Source: Chlamydiales bacterium (GTDB taxonomy: Bacteria > Chlamydiota > Chlamydiia > Chlamydiales > JACKPQ01). Taken from it: a DNA stretch of 64,000 nucleotides. Of this stretch, positions 16,706-25,057 are shown piece after piece (positions within the stretch are counted from its first letter, which is position 1; each line of letters starts with the position of its first letter). A program made the position numbers and the translations under genes. The notes below the pieces were generated by a model that worked only from the letters and a program-made list of their open reading frames with translations, did not search any database and was not told the DNA's origin. The DNA lies in contig JACKPQ010000001.1 of the NCBI GenBank assembly GCA_024233435.1, forward strand, positions 248,001 through 312,000, given 5' to 3'.

Positions 16706-16730
16706 CCGAACTCCATGAAATGAAGTTCGG
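16706..16730. terminator. Hairpin between cyoD and the opposing lipoprotein gene
   Basis: CCGAACT (16706-16712) pairs with AGTTCGG (16724-16730) around an 11-base loop, directly after the cyoD stop and before the opposing lipoprotein stop. There is no T-run on the + strand, so if it terminates it would be weak or act bidirectionally. Confidence 0.4.
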
Positions 16731-16746
16731 ATCAAAACTCTGGCCT

Positions 16747-16980
16747 TTAGTCTTTTGGTGCTGGACAGGTCTGTTTCGGCTCTGAGCATGTCTTTTTTGG
16801 TGCTGGACATGTAGGCGTCTCATTCTTCTTGCAGGCACAGCCTTTGCTGCAGCCGCATACTTCTTTGCATACGCACTCTATCTTATTGCAGTCTTCTTTA
16901 ACTTCTTTTTCAACTTTAGCACACCCAAACAAACAGGTGCACAATGCTATGAAAGCAATTTTTTTCTTGCATTGAATCAT
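16747..16980 (-). CDS. Small cysteine-rich lipoprotein (OmcA-like)
   Basis: 77 residues. The start at 16980 is preceded by GGAGG (eight bases upstream). The N-terminus KKKIAFIALCTCLFGC is a lipoprotein signal with the acylated Cys at about residue 20. The mature part of 58 residues holds 11 cysteines, in CxC and CxxxC pairs (IECVCKEVCGCSKGCACKK) and then a proline-lysine repeat (TCPAPKK, TCSEPKQ, TCPAPKD). Small Cys-rich lipoproteins (OmcA) crosslink the outer envelope of chlamydial elementary bodies; size and layout fit, but identity is inferred. It is divergent from cyoE, inside the oxidase locus. Confidence 0.7.
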   Translation of the reverse strand: MIQCKKKIAFIALCTCLFGCAKVEKEVKEDCNKIECVCKEVCGCSKGCACKKNETPTCPAPKKTCSEPKQTCPAPKD

Positions 16981-17002
16981 AATGTTCCTCCATCTTGAAC
17001 AT

Positions 17003-17875
17003 ATGGAAAAAGCAATAAATATACAACTGTTTCGCACATATTTTCAACTCGCAAAACCGGGGATTGTCTTTGGAAATGCAATGACAGCTGCCGGAGGTTT
17101 CTTTCTAGCAGCCCGGGGCAGCATTGATGTGGTGACTCTGTTTGGAGCATTGATCGGACTTTGCTTTATTATGGGTTCTGGTTGTGTCTTTAACAATTAC
17201 TTTGATCGAGCCCTTGATAAGCAGATGAAGCGCACTCAAATGCGCGCGCTTGTCAAAGGACTTGTAACGGTAAAGCAGAGTATTATCTACGCTCTTATCC
17301 TGCTTGCACTAGGCATCCTTTTTCTTGTGAGTTTTACCAATCCGCTAGCCCTAGGCATTGCCTTAGTTGGCTTTGTGATGTATGTGGTTGTCTATACTTA
17401 TCTCAAGTATCGTACAAGGCACGCAACTTTAATAGGAAGCATTGCAGGAGCTGTCCCGCCCTTAGTTGGTTATTGCGCAGTCAAAGGCTCACTAGATCAG
17501 GCAGGGCTTCTTATTTTTACCATCATGGTGCTGTGGCAGATGCCTCATTTTTTTGCGATCTCTATCTACCGGCTAAAAGAATATACAAAAGCTAAGATTC
17601 CGTTGCTGCCCGTTGTCAAGGGAGTTAAAGCTACGAAAATCCAAATGGTGATCTACGCGGTTGCATTTTGTATCGCCATGGCGATGTTATCCGTATTGGG
17701 ATATACAAATAGGCTCTATCTGATTGGAACTTCATTTGTTGCCCTCTATTGGCTTTTTCTTTGTGTGCAAGGCTTTAAATGCGCAAATGATGTCAAGTGG
17801 GCTCGCAAAGTCTTTGGCTACTCGCTAGTTGTCGTTATGACATTTAGTTTAATGATCCCTTTTTGTTTAAGTTAA
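17003..17875 (+). CDS. cyoE: Protohaem IX farnesyltransferase (haem O synthase)
   Basis: A UbiA-family polytopic enzyme that farnesylates haem B to haem O, needed by the CyoB active site. The first Asp-rich motif is FNNYFDRALDKQMKRT, and the second YLKYRTRHATLIGSIAGA carries the usual Lys/Arg/Thr pattern, followed by PPLVGYCA. About 290 residues from ATG 17003 (MEKAINIQLFR); an in-frame ATG at 16982 would overlap the ribosome site of the divergent lipoprotein gene and is less likely. Its place after cyoABCD confirms the role. Confidence 0.93.
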   Translation: MEKAINIQLFRTYFQLAKPGIVFGNAMTAAGGFFLAARGSIDVVTLFGALIGLCFIMGSGCVFNNYFDRALDKQMKRTQMRALVKGLVTVKQSIIYALILLALGILFLVSFTNPLALGIALVGFVMYVVVYTYLKYRTRHATLIGSIAGAVPPLVGYCAVKGSLDQAGLLIFTIMVLWQMPHFFAISIYRLKEYTKAKIPLLPVVKGVKATKIQMVIYAVAFCIAMAMLSVLGYTNRLYLIGTSFVALYWLFLCVQGFKCANDVKWARKVFGYSLVVVMTFSLMIPFCLS

Positions 17876-17889
17876 TTCCAGGAGGCTGC

Positions 17890-18396
17890 ATGAGCGAAGT
17901 AAAATTCAAAGGTAAACCGACAAGGATTGTCGAGGGTTTTCCAAACATTGGAGATCAAGCCAAAGACTTTGAGCTTTTAAGGCCCGATTTAAGCACTGCT
18001 GGACTTAAAGATTTTGATGGCAAGATCAAACTGCTCAATATTTTTGTGAGTTTGGATACACCGGTCTGTGCAAAATCAATAACAGCCTTTGACACTGCCT
18101 CCAAAGCTTTTATGGATCTCATTGTACTGAACATTAGTATGGATTTGCCGTTTGCAGCTTCCCGCTTTTGCATATCATCACAGATGGAGCAAGCCGTTAC
18201 GTTATCTACATTTCGTAGCGCGTTTCCTGATGACTATGGAGTGAGAATCGCTGATGGTCCGCTAAAAGGGCTCTGTGCTCGAGCGATCATCCTTTTAGGA
18301 AAGGATAACCGTGTGATCTACACCGAGCTTGTCGAAGAGATCACACAAGAGCCAAACTACGGCGCTGTTTTAGACGCAATCAAGCAGGTGGTCTAA
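17890..18396 (+). CDS. tpx: Thiol peroxidase (Tpx, peroxiredoxin family)
   Basis: 168 residues from the ATG at 17890, which has AGGAGG seven bases upstream. The peroxidatic Cys lies in FVSLDTPVCAKSI and the resolving Cys in AASRFCISSQ; NVSMDLPFA-like NISMDLPFAASRF is the Tpx signature. It reduces hydroperoxides with thioredoxin, a sensible neighbour for a respiratory oxidase operon. The stop overlaps the stop of the opposing DEAD-box gene by a few bases (CTAA). Confidence 0.93.
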   Translation: MSEVKFKGKPTRIVEGFPNIGDQAKDFELLRPDLSTAGLKDFDGKIKLLNIFVSLDTPVCAKSITAFDTASKAFMDLIVLNISMDLPFAASRFCISSQMEQAVTLSTFRSAFPDDYGVRIADGPLKGLCARAIILLGKDNRVIYTELVEEITQEPNYGAVLDAIKQVV

Positions 18397-19712
18397 CCGC
18401 GGCCGCGTTTTTGAGGGCCGCGCCTCTTTTGGAAGCTTGACTTAGGGGCAAAAGATCGCTTGTTACCACCACCACCGCCACCTTTACGAGGGCCTTGTGG
18501 TTTGTTGTTAGACGGGCGACGCGGGCCTTTATTGCTGCGTGGGCCTTGTGAGTCTGATGCCTGCTTAGGCTTTTTACGTGGCTCAAGTCCTGGTACTTCC
18601 ACAACGCTAATTGATTGACCCGTAAATTTTTCAATCTGTCTGATCAAGCTAGCATCACGTCCGCCTGCAAAGGAAAGGGCTATGCCTTTTGATCCAGCTC
18701 TGCCTGTTCGACCAATGCGATGAACATAATCTTCGATGTGGTAGGGAAGGTCAAAGTTAATCACGTGGGTGATTGATTGCACGTCAATACCTCTTGCTGC
18801 AACATCGGTTGCGACAAGGGTCGTGATTTTTCCAGCCTTTAGCTGAGCAATTGTCCTTGTACGCTGACGCTGGTTCATGTCACCGTGAAGGGCAGCTGAT
18901 AGGTGGCCTTTGTCTTTTAGCTCGCTGACTAAGTGGTCAGCATGGCGTTTGGTTGATGTAAAAATGATGGTGTTTTCAACTTCGTCAGTGTTAAGGATGT
19001 GGTCCAATAACTTGTTTTTATGGTTGATGTCATCAACGTAGTGAAGCCTTTGCTGGATGTTTTCATGCTTTGCATGTTTGGCATGGATGGCAATTTCAAT
19101 GGGGTTATCCATCAGCTCTTCTGAGAGCTTAATGATCTTTTTTTCTAGCGTGGCTGAAAAGAGTAAAACTTGTCTCCCTTTAGGCGTAGCGTTGACAATC
19201 TGCTTAACAGGCTGAATAAAGCCCATATCAAGCATGCGGTCTGCTTCATCAAGAACGACCATTTCAACAGACGATAGATCGATCTTTTTACGGGTTAGGT
19301 AGTCGATGAGTCTGCCAGGTGTGGCAATGAGAATCTCGTAGGGGCGAGAGAGTTTGCTCAGTTGTTTGTGGTAGGGGACGCCTCCGCTCACGCAGACAGT
19401 TTTAACGCGATTCAAATATTTGCTATATATTTCTGCTTGAGTAGCAATCTGCATTGCAAGTTCACGTGTAGGAGCAAGGACTAAGACGGTGGGTCCCTTG
19501 CCTTTTCGGTGCTCAGTTTTAGCCAAGCGGTTCATAGCAGGCAATAGAAAGGCGGCGGTTTTACCGGTACCTGTTTGGGCTGAGGCTCTTATGCTGTGGC
19601 CTGCCAGAATTTTAGGGATAGCTTCTTTTTGAATTTCTGTGGGCTCAGTGTAGCCAGCTTCAGAAATCGATTGCAGAACCTTTGGGTCTAAGTCTAAATT
19701 ATCAAAAAACAT
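18393..19712 (-). CDS. DEAD-box RNA helicase, RhlE-like
   Basis: 439 residues. All helicase motifs are visible: Q motif GYTEPTEIQKEAIP, motif I SAQTGTGKTAAFLLP, PTRELA, TPGRLID, DEAD in VVLDEADRMLDMGF, SAT in LLFSATLEKK, and VATDVAARGIDVQ with HRIGRTGRAGSKG. The C-terminal 60 residues are a basic glycine-rich tail (GPRKGGGGGGNKRS) likely to bind RNA. RhlE-type enzymes remodel ribosomal RNA and work with the degradosome. Symbol is withheld since rhlE, deaD and srmB cannot be separated safely. Confidence 0.92.
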   Translation of the reverse strand: MFFDNLDLDPKVLQSISEAGYTEPTEIQKEAIPKILAGHSIRASAQTGTGKTAAFLLPAMNRLAKTEHRKGKGPTVLVLAPTRELAMQIATQAEIYSKYLNRVKTVCVSGGVPYHKQLSKLSRPYEILIATPGRLIDYLTRKKIDLSSVEMVVLDEADRMLDMGFIQPVKQIVNATPKGRQVLLFSATLEKKIIKLSEELMDNPIEIAIHAKHAKHENIQQRLHYVDDINHKNKLLDHILNTDEVENTIIFTSTKRHADHLVSELKDKGHLSAALHGDMNQRQRTRTIAQLKAGKITTLVATDVAARGIDVQSITHVINFDLPYHIEDYVHRIGRTGRAGSKGIALSFAGGRDASLIRQIEKFTGQSISVVEVPGLEPRKKPKQASDSQGPRSNKGPRRPSNNKPQGPRKGGGGGGNKRSFAPKSSFQKRRGPQKRGRG

Positions 19713-19799
19713 TCAAAACTTCATTGTTGTATTGTTAGTGCTCTCTATCGTATCACAGCTTGGCTATTAAATGATAGACATGGATGAGGATTAACGAGT

Positions 19800-20261
19800 C
19801 TAGCAGTTGGAAATATGTCTAGCTGTTGAAGTGTTAGGCTGATCAAACTCATTAAGGATTAGAGTGTTATCATGACGTTCGATAGAGGGATCAATGTTAA
19901 TAGAGGGATCAATGTTAACAGAAGAATCGCTATTGCTTGGGATAGGAGAGTTTGCAAAATGAAGAAACTGAGCTCCTAAGAGGTTTATAGCATGAGTTTG
20001 CTCTATTGAGGCCAGCTTATCATGCATTAGCACGACGGCAATGACCTCTTGATCAGAGAGACTGAGCTGTTCAGAGCGAGTCTGGCGATGGTGGCTAGTA
20101 ATATTTACAGCAAAACAGAGGACCATGTTTGTGGTTCTGTCCTGTACCGAAAATCCCTCTACTGCTTGGCTTGGAGTTTCTAGATCTCTAAGAAGTGCCT
20201 GAGCAAGTGTAATCGGATTTTCAGGAGCAAGGGGTTGATTAACTTGTAAGTATCTTGGCAT
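19800..20261 (-). CDS. Uncharacterised protein with short tandem repeat
   Basis: 153 residues, not recognised. No signal peptide or transmembrane helix. A tandem repeat VNIDPSINIDPS lies at about residue 115, in a Ser/Asn/Asp-rich tail; the first 110 residues look folded (ITLAQALLRDLE, VIAVVLMHDKLAS). It starts six bases after the stop of the equally unknown 130-residue gene, so the two form a pair. Both have many polar residues and could be secreted effectors, but nothing proves it. Confidence 0.55.
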   Translation of the reverse strand: MPRYLQVNQPLAPENPITLAQALLRDLETPSQAVEGFSVQDRTTNMVLCFAVNITSHHRQTRSEQLSLSDQEVIAVVLMHDKLASIEQTHAINLLGAQFLHFANSPIPSNSDSSVNIDPSINIDPSIERHDNTLILNEFDQPNTSTARHISNC

Positions 20262-20267
20262 AAAACT

Positions 20268-20660
20268 TTAGCGTGCAATTGTTTGTTGTGAATCATTAGT
20301 TGTAGATGGTGCATATTCAAGTTGTCGACAAGCGGCCTCAAAATCACATAGATGTTTAGGAAACTTATCTTGGAGTGCCCGAGCAACGATCTTAATGGAT
20401 TCGCAATCCTCAACACTAAGCTTTGGTTGTTGTGAGCTAGGCTTTGGTTGTTGTGGGCTAGATGGTATTATTCTTTCTGAATAAAAGTCCTTGCGGCCCT
20501 TTCTTGTAGCTATGAAAGTGATGAAACTAGTGGCGTATAAGCTTACAGTCTTATCTGTGGCTTGCGTCCTAATAGCTTTCTCCAAGTAATTTGCAAAAGC
20601 TAGGGGGCCAGCTCTTTCAGCTAGAAAGCGAGTGCTTAATCGATCAATATTAGCTGCCAT
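20268..20660 (-). CDS. Uncharacterised protein, upstream partner of the repeat protein
   Basis: 130 residues, not recognised. The N-terminal half (LSTRFLAERAGPLAFANYLEKAIRT) looks helical; a Pro/Gln/Ser linker with a repeated SSPQQPKP/SSQQPKL separates it from a C-terminal helical part (KIVARALQDKFPKHLCDFEAACRQLE). No signal sequence. It leads a two-gene unit (six-base spacing) between a DEAD-box helicase and an M32 peptidase gene. Candidate lineage-specific gene. Confidence 0.5.
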   Translation of the reverse strand: MAANIDRLSTRFLAERAGPLAFANYLEKAIRTQATDKTVSLYATSFITFIATRKGRKDFYSERIIPSSPQQPKPSSQQPKLSVEDCESIKIVARALQDKFPKHLCDFEAACRQLEYAPSTTNDSQQTIAR

Positions 20661-20718
20661 ATCAATTATTTATTTAGTTTAATAAGTTCATTATGAACAA
20701 ATGGAAATTAAAAGTCAA

Positions 20719-22185
20719 TCATTTGTATTTGTTAGTAAGGTACTGGCGGTAGGGTTGTGAAGATAGTGGTGATCCAGTGACGATCTGACAAAGTTCAGGG
20801 GCGCTGTAGAGGCGGCCGTGGCTGTGAATTTGCTCTTTAAGCCAGGCGGTGATGAAGCGCAGATCGCCTGAGGCGATGCGGCTGGTGTAGTCAGGGTAGG
20901 TTTTCGTGAAGGTGGCAAAAAATTGCGCTGCGTAGAGATTCCCTAGAGAATAGGTGGGGAAGTAGCCGACATTGCCGCATGCCCAGTGCATGTCTTGCAA
21001 ACATCCCAGGGCGTCATTTGGGGGCGTGATCCCAAGATAGTCTTGCATTTTAGCATTCCAGGCGTCGGGGAGGTCTTTCGGATCAAGGGTATTGGTGAGC
21101 AGCTCTTTTTCAAGCTCATAGCGCAGGATGACGTGGAGTGTGTATGTAATCTCGTCAGCATGGACGCGGATTAGCGAGGGGTGCACGCGGTTGATGGTTT
21201 GGTAGAAGTTATCGAGGGAAAAGTTTTGCAGTTGGTTGAAAGTCTTTTGAAGTTTAGGGTAGGCATATTCCCAAAATGGGCGGCTTTGTCCAATGATGAC
21301 TTCCCAAAAACGGGATTGTGATTCATGAATGCCTAAGGAAATGGAGTCGCAAAGGGGAGTTCCTGCAAACTTTATTGGCAGGCCTCGCTCATAAAGACAA
21401 TGGCCGCCCTCGTGCATGACAGCTGAGATGTTTGGAATAGGTGTGTCTGTTGTAACATGGGTTGTCATCCGCACATCTGTTGGATCAAGGGTTGTGCAAA
21501 AAGGATGAGCTGACATGTCCAGGCGCGTGTGATGAGGCTCGAGTCCCATTTCTTGGATGAGATCAGCAACATAGCTCATTTGAGCCTCGATGGGATAGGG
21601 GCCTGGTGGGAGTGATGTGGGATTGGATGTGCTGCTGCTTGTCAGTTCGATAAGAAAGGGTTTTAGCTCATTAAAAAGTGTGTCAATTTGCTCTGCAGTA
21701 GCATTTGGCTCATATTCATCTAAAAGAGCGTCGTAAGGGTGCTCCTTATAACCGAAATGCTCGGCCCTTTCTTGAGAGAGCTCAAAAATGGTTTTTAGGT
21801 GAGGACAAAAGGCTTTAAAGTTGTTGTTTTCACGCGCAATTTGCCAGGCGTGGACTGCTTCAGCACAGGTGGCTGTCCACTTCTCTACAAATCGTTTGGG
21901 AAGTTTGGTCGCTTTGTCAAAATCGCGCTTCCACAAGTTGGCAGCAGCACTTTCTTCTTTGCTTAGATCTTTACAAGCGAGTAGTTCACTTAGAGCCTGC
22001 TCAAATTGAGGAGAGATGCTTTCTTGATGTCGAAGGCCTGCAATGTATTCTTTTTGGGCAGATCGCGCTTTGATCCCAGCTTGAGGCATATGGGTTTCTT
22101 GATCCCACCCAAGTAGAGCGCTGACCTGATTTAGGATGTAGGCTGGGCGATAGGCTGCTTTTGTTTTCTCAAAGAGCTTGTGCAT
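20719..22185 (-). CDS. M32 family metallocarboxypeptidase (Taq carboxypeptidase-like)
   Basis: 488 residues, the usual length for this family. The zinc site HEGGH is seen in NISAVMHEGGHCLYERGL, the third ligand region in SLGIHESQSRFWE, and the family motif RVHADEITYTLHVILRYELE further on. The N-terminus LGWDQETHMPQAGIKARS is also conserved. It removes C-terminal residues (not proline) from peptides in the cytoplasm. Its first codons overlap the PAP2 gene's end by 17 bases, so it is likely the last gene of the lptF-lptG-PAP2 transcript. Confidence 0.93.
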   Translation of the reverse strand: MHKLFEKTKAAYRPAYILNQVSALLGWDQETHMPQAGIKARSAQKEYIAGLRHQESISPQFEQALSELLACKDLSKEESAAANLWKRDFDKATKLPKRFVEKWTATCAEAVHAWQIARENNNFKAFCPHLKTIFELSQERAEHFGYKEHPYDALLDEYEPNATAEQIDTLFNELKPFLIELTSSSTSNPTSLPPGPYPIEAQMSYVADLIQEMGLEPHHTRLDMSAHPFCTTLDPTDVRMTTHVTTDTPIPNISAVMHEGGHCLYERGLPIKFAGTPLCDSISLGIHESQSRFWEVIIGQSRPFWEYAYPKLQKTFNQLQNFSLDNFYQTINRVHPSLIRVHADEITYTLHVILRYELEKELLTNTLDPKDLPDAWNAKMQDYLGITPPNDALGCLQDMHWACGNVGYFPTYSLGNLYAAQFFATFTKTYPDYTSRIASGDLRFITAWLKEQIHSHGRLYSAPELCQIVTGSPLSSQPYRQYLTNKYK

Positions 22186-22867
22186 AACGTTTTCTCAAGA
22201 TGAAGTTAAAGGTAGGCGTGCAATAGACCCATGCGCATAAGATGAGGGCAACGGTGCCGCTGCCGATGATGACATCTGTCATCCAGTGAGCTCCAGCGAC
22301 GAGGCGGGGAAGGCAGTAGCATCCTTCAGTGATTAAAGCTGCAAATCCATAACGCTTTCCAAAAAGAAAAAACATGCTGCATGTAAAGAGCCAAGCGGTG
22401 ATGCCGTGGTCGCTTGGATATGAGGACAGGGAGTGATCTTTGACATAGATCCAGTCGATGACAGATGAGAGGCGAAAGGCTGTTGGATCAGATGCTGTTG
22501 GACTGAACCTTTCTATTTGGAGTACTTTTGGAAAAAGGGTTTTGCCAACAAGTGTAATGGTTGCAAAGATGAAGAGGATCATGAAAAGAATTTTAATAAC
22601 ATTGTGGCGACGCATTGCAGTGGGTGAGTTGTAAAGAATGAGTGCAAAGAAAACTAAACGGATAAGGTCCATTGCGTATTCTGAGCGTTTATAACCTGCA
22701 AGAGCCCAAAACTTTTGCCAGAAAGGATCGCTATGCACAAAGCCGTTAAGGGCGTTAAAGCATACTCCATCAAGGGCATTCCAAAGGAGGCGAGTGGGTT
22801 CAAATAGCCAGCTAATGAGCAAAAGTGCAGCGATGCCGTGCAGTAAAAAAAAACGTTTTAAAGCCAG
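22169..22867 (-). CDS. PAP2 superfamily membrane phosphatase
   Basis: Membrane protein with six hydrophobic segments and the PAP2 active-site motifs KxxxxxxR region, SSYPSDHGITAWL (about two thirds in) and GAHWMTDVIIGSG. Such enzymes dephosphorylate lipid pyrophosphates or lipid A. The start is uncertain: the frame is open back to an ATG at 22981, but that lies 124 bases inside lptG; a CTG at 22867 (LALKRFFLLHGIAAL) sits nine bases after GGAGG and gives a sensible first helix. A nine-base A run at about 22845-22853 could also hide an error. Co-oriented with the LPS permeases, so a lipid A or undecaprenyl-phosphate role is plausible. Confidence 0.8.
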   Translation of the reverse strand: MALKRFFLLHGIAALLLISWLFEPTRLLWNALDGVCFNALNGFVHSDPFWQKFWALAGYKRSEYAMDLIRLVFFALILYNSPTAMRRHNVIKILFMILFIFATITLVGKTLFPKVLQIERFSPTASDPTAFRLSSVIDWIYVKDHSLSSYPSDHGITAWLFTCSMFFLFGKRYGFAALITEGCYCLPRLVAGAHWMTDVIIGSGTVALILCAWVYCTPTFNFILRKRYAQAL

Positions 22868-23931
22868 AAAAAGCGTCCTCCAAAATATGTAAAAAGCGCA
22901 GCTATTGGCAGGCCAACAGCAAAAACAGGGGGCACTACGCGCGCTTCTCCGATAATTACAGCCGCATTTAAGACAGCGCAAACGGTGATAAAGCCCAACA
23001 ATGAAAGTGTATAGATCAGAAAGTTGTTTGTAAAGCGTCGATAGCGCATAGCGGGCTTTAATACAGCCAAAACAGCAATAAGCGCTAGCATGGGGCAGAG
23101 CATTTTATAAAATATTTGAGATTCAATAGCGCTGTGATTTTGCTGGTAGTAAACACTGGGGGATTTTAATAGTTGGTTTAGCTCTGTGATTGATCGAGCG
23201 GAAAATGGAGTGAAAAAGTTTGTTTTAGCAAGGGTTTCAATGTGGATTTGAGGCATAGGGAGAAACTCATGTGTGTCAGTTAGCACAAGATTGTTGGAGG
23301 TGTCTCGCTTGAGATGATCGACGTGGTAGCCTTCAAGGCAGTTGGGGAGGAGTTTAAGCGATTGCATCCGCCAAATCTCATCGATGCTTTGCACCCAGAT
23401 GACATCGCAAAGTGCCATTGTTTCAAGTGATTGATGGGAGTAGTAAAGTTTAGAGCCATCTTCAAGGGGGATTGTATAAAGGTGAGGGATCCTTTTTTTG
23501 ATTTTATGTTGCCGAAGGCCTGTGTAGGCATCGATATGGGAGAGGGCTTTAGGCATCCAGGCCTGGGCGTTGATGCCAAGCAATAGCGTGCAAAAAAGCC
23601 CTGTGGCAAGGAAGGGGCGGGCTAGCTTTTTAAGAGACAGGCCTCCAGCCTGCAGAGCGATCAGCTCGCGTGTTGTGCTCAGCGATGTGAGAACCTTAAT
23701 GCACGCAATTAAAAGAGAGATGGGGAGCAGGTGCACCATGTATTTGCTGATGTGGCATGCGTAGTAAATAAAAAGCATGTTCAAAGGCATTGCTGTGCCT
23801 TGTGTCATCTCACGCATGTGGAGGGCATAATCTAAGAGGACAAAAATGGCAAAAATGCCTCCGAAGATCAGCAATAATGAATTGATGAGATTTTTAAGAA
23901 GCATGCGCTCATAGATAGGCAAAAAGTTCAT
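22858..23931 (-). CDS. lptG: LptF/LptG family permease, second of pair
   Basis: 357 residues with three N-terminal helices (LINSLLLIFGGIFAIFVLLDYA ...), a periplasmic jellyroll-like middle (about 125-265) and three C-terminal helices. The motif LSTTRELIALQAGGLSLKKL is the cytoplasmic coupling helix typical of YjgP/YjgQ proteins that extract LPS with LptB. Start overlaps the preceding permease stop by four bases (ATGA). Which of the two is LptF or LptG is assigned by order only. The pair plus tilS-ftsH matches the chlamydial gene order recalled for CT837-CT841. Confidence 0.88.
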   Translation of the reverse strand: MNFLPIYERMLLKNLINSLLLIFGGIFAIFVLLDYALHMREMTQGTAMPLNMLFIYYACHISKYMVHLLPISLLIACIKVLTSLSTTRELIALQAGGLSLKKLARPFLATGLFCTLLLGINAQAWMPKALSHIDAYTGLRQHKIKKRIPHLYTIPLEDGSKLYYSHQSLETMALCDVIWVQSIDEIWRMQSLKLLPNCLEGYHVDHLKRDTSNNLVLTDTHEFLPMPQIHIETLAKTNFFTPFSARSITELNQLLKSPSVYYQQNHSAIESQIFYKMLCPMLALIAVLAVLKPAMRYRRFTNNFLIYTLSLLGFITVCAVLNAAVIIGEARVVPPVFAVGLPIAALFTYFGGRFFWL

Positions 23932-25013
23932 TCCACTCCCTGCTCTTTTAAGTTTTTATAGCGCCACGCAAGGATCCACGCGATAGGATGTGGTAGGTAG
24001 TAACAAAGGGCAGCTAAAATAGGTTTTGTTTCAAAAGACTTGCCCACTAAAACGCTTGCTAACAGCAGGGCTGTGAGGCAGGTGGCCAGGACAAGCGCTC
24101 GCTTACGTCGATTACGGCCGATCTGCAATCCAAAGGAAAGACCTATTAGGGAAAAAGTCAGAGGACTCATGCCGTATGATGTTCGACGCACGCATTCATA
24201 TAGGAATGCGTTTTGATAGCGTTTGTTCCCGATATCAGATACGGCCTTAAGGCGCATTTGTCTCCAAGGCAAACTATCATATGCGATACGCACAGAAGGG
24301 TTGCGCAAAAATAAAGAGAGATTTTCTGCAGGTAGATCGGTTTCCTGTTGATTTTCAATGAGCAGATGGTCGAAATTGTCAGAGGGCAGATAAGCCAGCT
24401 GAGTGAGGTTTTCTATTTTGAGCTGGCCATTTTTGACTTTAAGGTCTTTTGCAAAAACTGCAGATAGCCTGTCTGCGGATTTGTTAAAAGTTATGAACGT
24501 GAGGTTTTTGGCGTGTTTATTGGCTTTAACTATTGATAAATCAATTGAGGTATCAGAAAGACGAACGTATTTACTCTTTTTGAGAAGAAAAAGCGGGTTT
24601 CTCGTTGTTGTTTTATGGACAAGTTTGCGCGTTTGCATACGGGAATAGGGAGTGAGCTCAGAGGCGAGCATAAAATTTACTCCTGATAAGAGCAGAGCTG
24701 CGCAAAGGATAGGCGTGTGAATGTTATTAATGCTGAGAGTGCCAGCGCGCAGGGCTGTCATTTCAGAGCTATCGCAGAGTTGACGCATCGTGATAAAGGC
24801 AGCTGTTAATGCGGCAATGGGCATGGCTAATGGCAGGATATAAGGGATCTGATAAAGCATGAATAGGGCAACAGTGCTCCATTCGTTGCTTTGCGCAGCA
24901 AAATGAGCGATATCGCCAAGTCGCATGACAAGCAGCAATGTGATAAAGCCACATAGCGTTAGAAAAAAAATTTTGATAAACTGACTGAGGCAGTATTTCC
25001 AAACCGTTGGCAT
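23928..25013 (-). CDS. lptF: LptF/LptG family permease, first of pair
   Basis: 361 residues, same architecture as its neighbour: N-terminal helices starting WKYCLSQFIKIFFLTLCG, coupling-helix motif MRQLCDSSEMTALRAGTLSINN, periplasmic domain about 130-255, then three helices and a basic end (AWRYKNLKEQGVE). Together with the downstream permease it would form the LPS-extracting inner-membrane complex. It heads the leftward operon lptF-lptG-PAP2-M32 and is divergent from tilS, 44 bases away. Confidence 0.88.
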   Translation of the reverse strand: MPTVWKYCLSQFIKIFFLTLCGFITLLLVMRLGDIAHFAAQSNEWSTVALFMLYQIPYILPLAMPIAALTAAFITMRQLCDSSEMTALRAGTLSINNIHTPILCAALLLSGVNFMLASELTPYSRMQTRKLVHKTTTRNPLFLLKKSKYVRLSDTSIDLSIVKANKHAKNLTFITFNKSADRLSAVFAKDLKVKNGQLKIENLTQLAYLPSDNFDHLLIENQQETDLPAENLSLFLRNPSVRIAYDSLPWRQMRLKAVSDIGNKRYQNAFLYECVRRTSYGMSPLTFSLIGLSFGLQIGRNRRKRALVLATCLTALLLASVLVGKSFETKPILAALCYYLPHPIAWILAWRYKNLKEQGVE

Positions 25014-25057
25014 AAGACAATAGTACCTGAAAAGCCGTATTTTGGTATACTCGCACT

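Noticed and set aside
22868..22981. N-terminal extension of the PAP2 protein
   Set aside because: Cys-rich text read through lptG in another frame, without membrane character; but no ATG is available, so the true start stays unsure.
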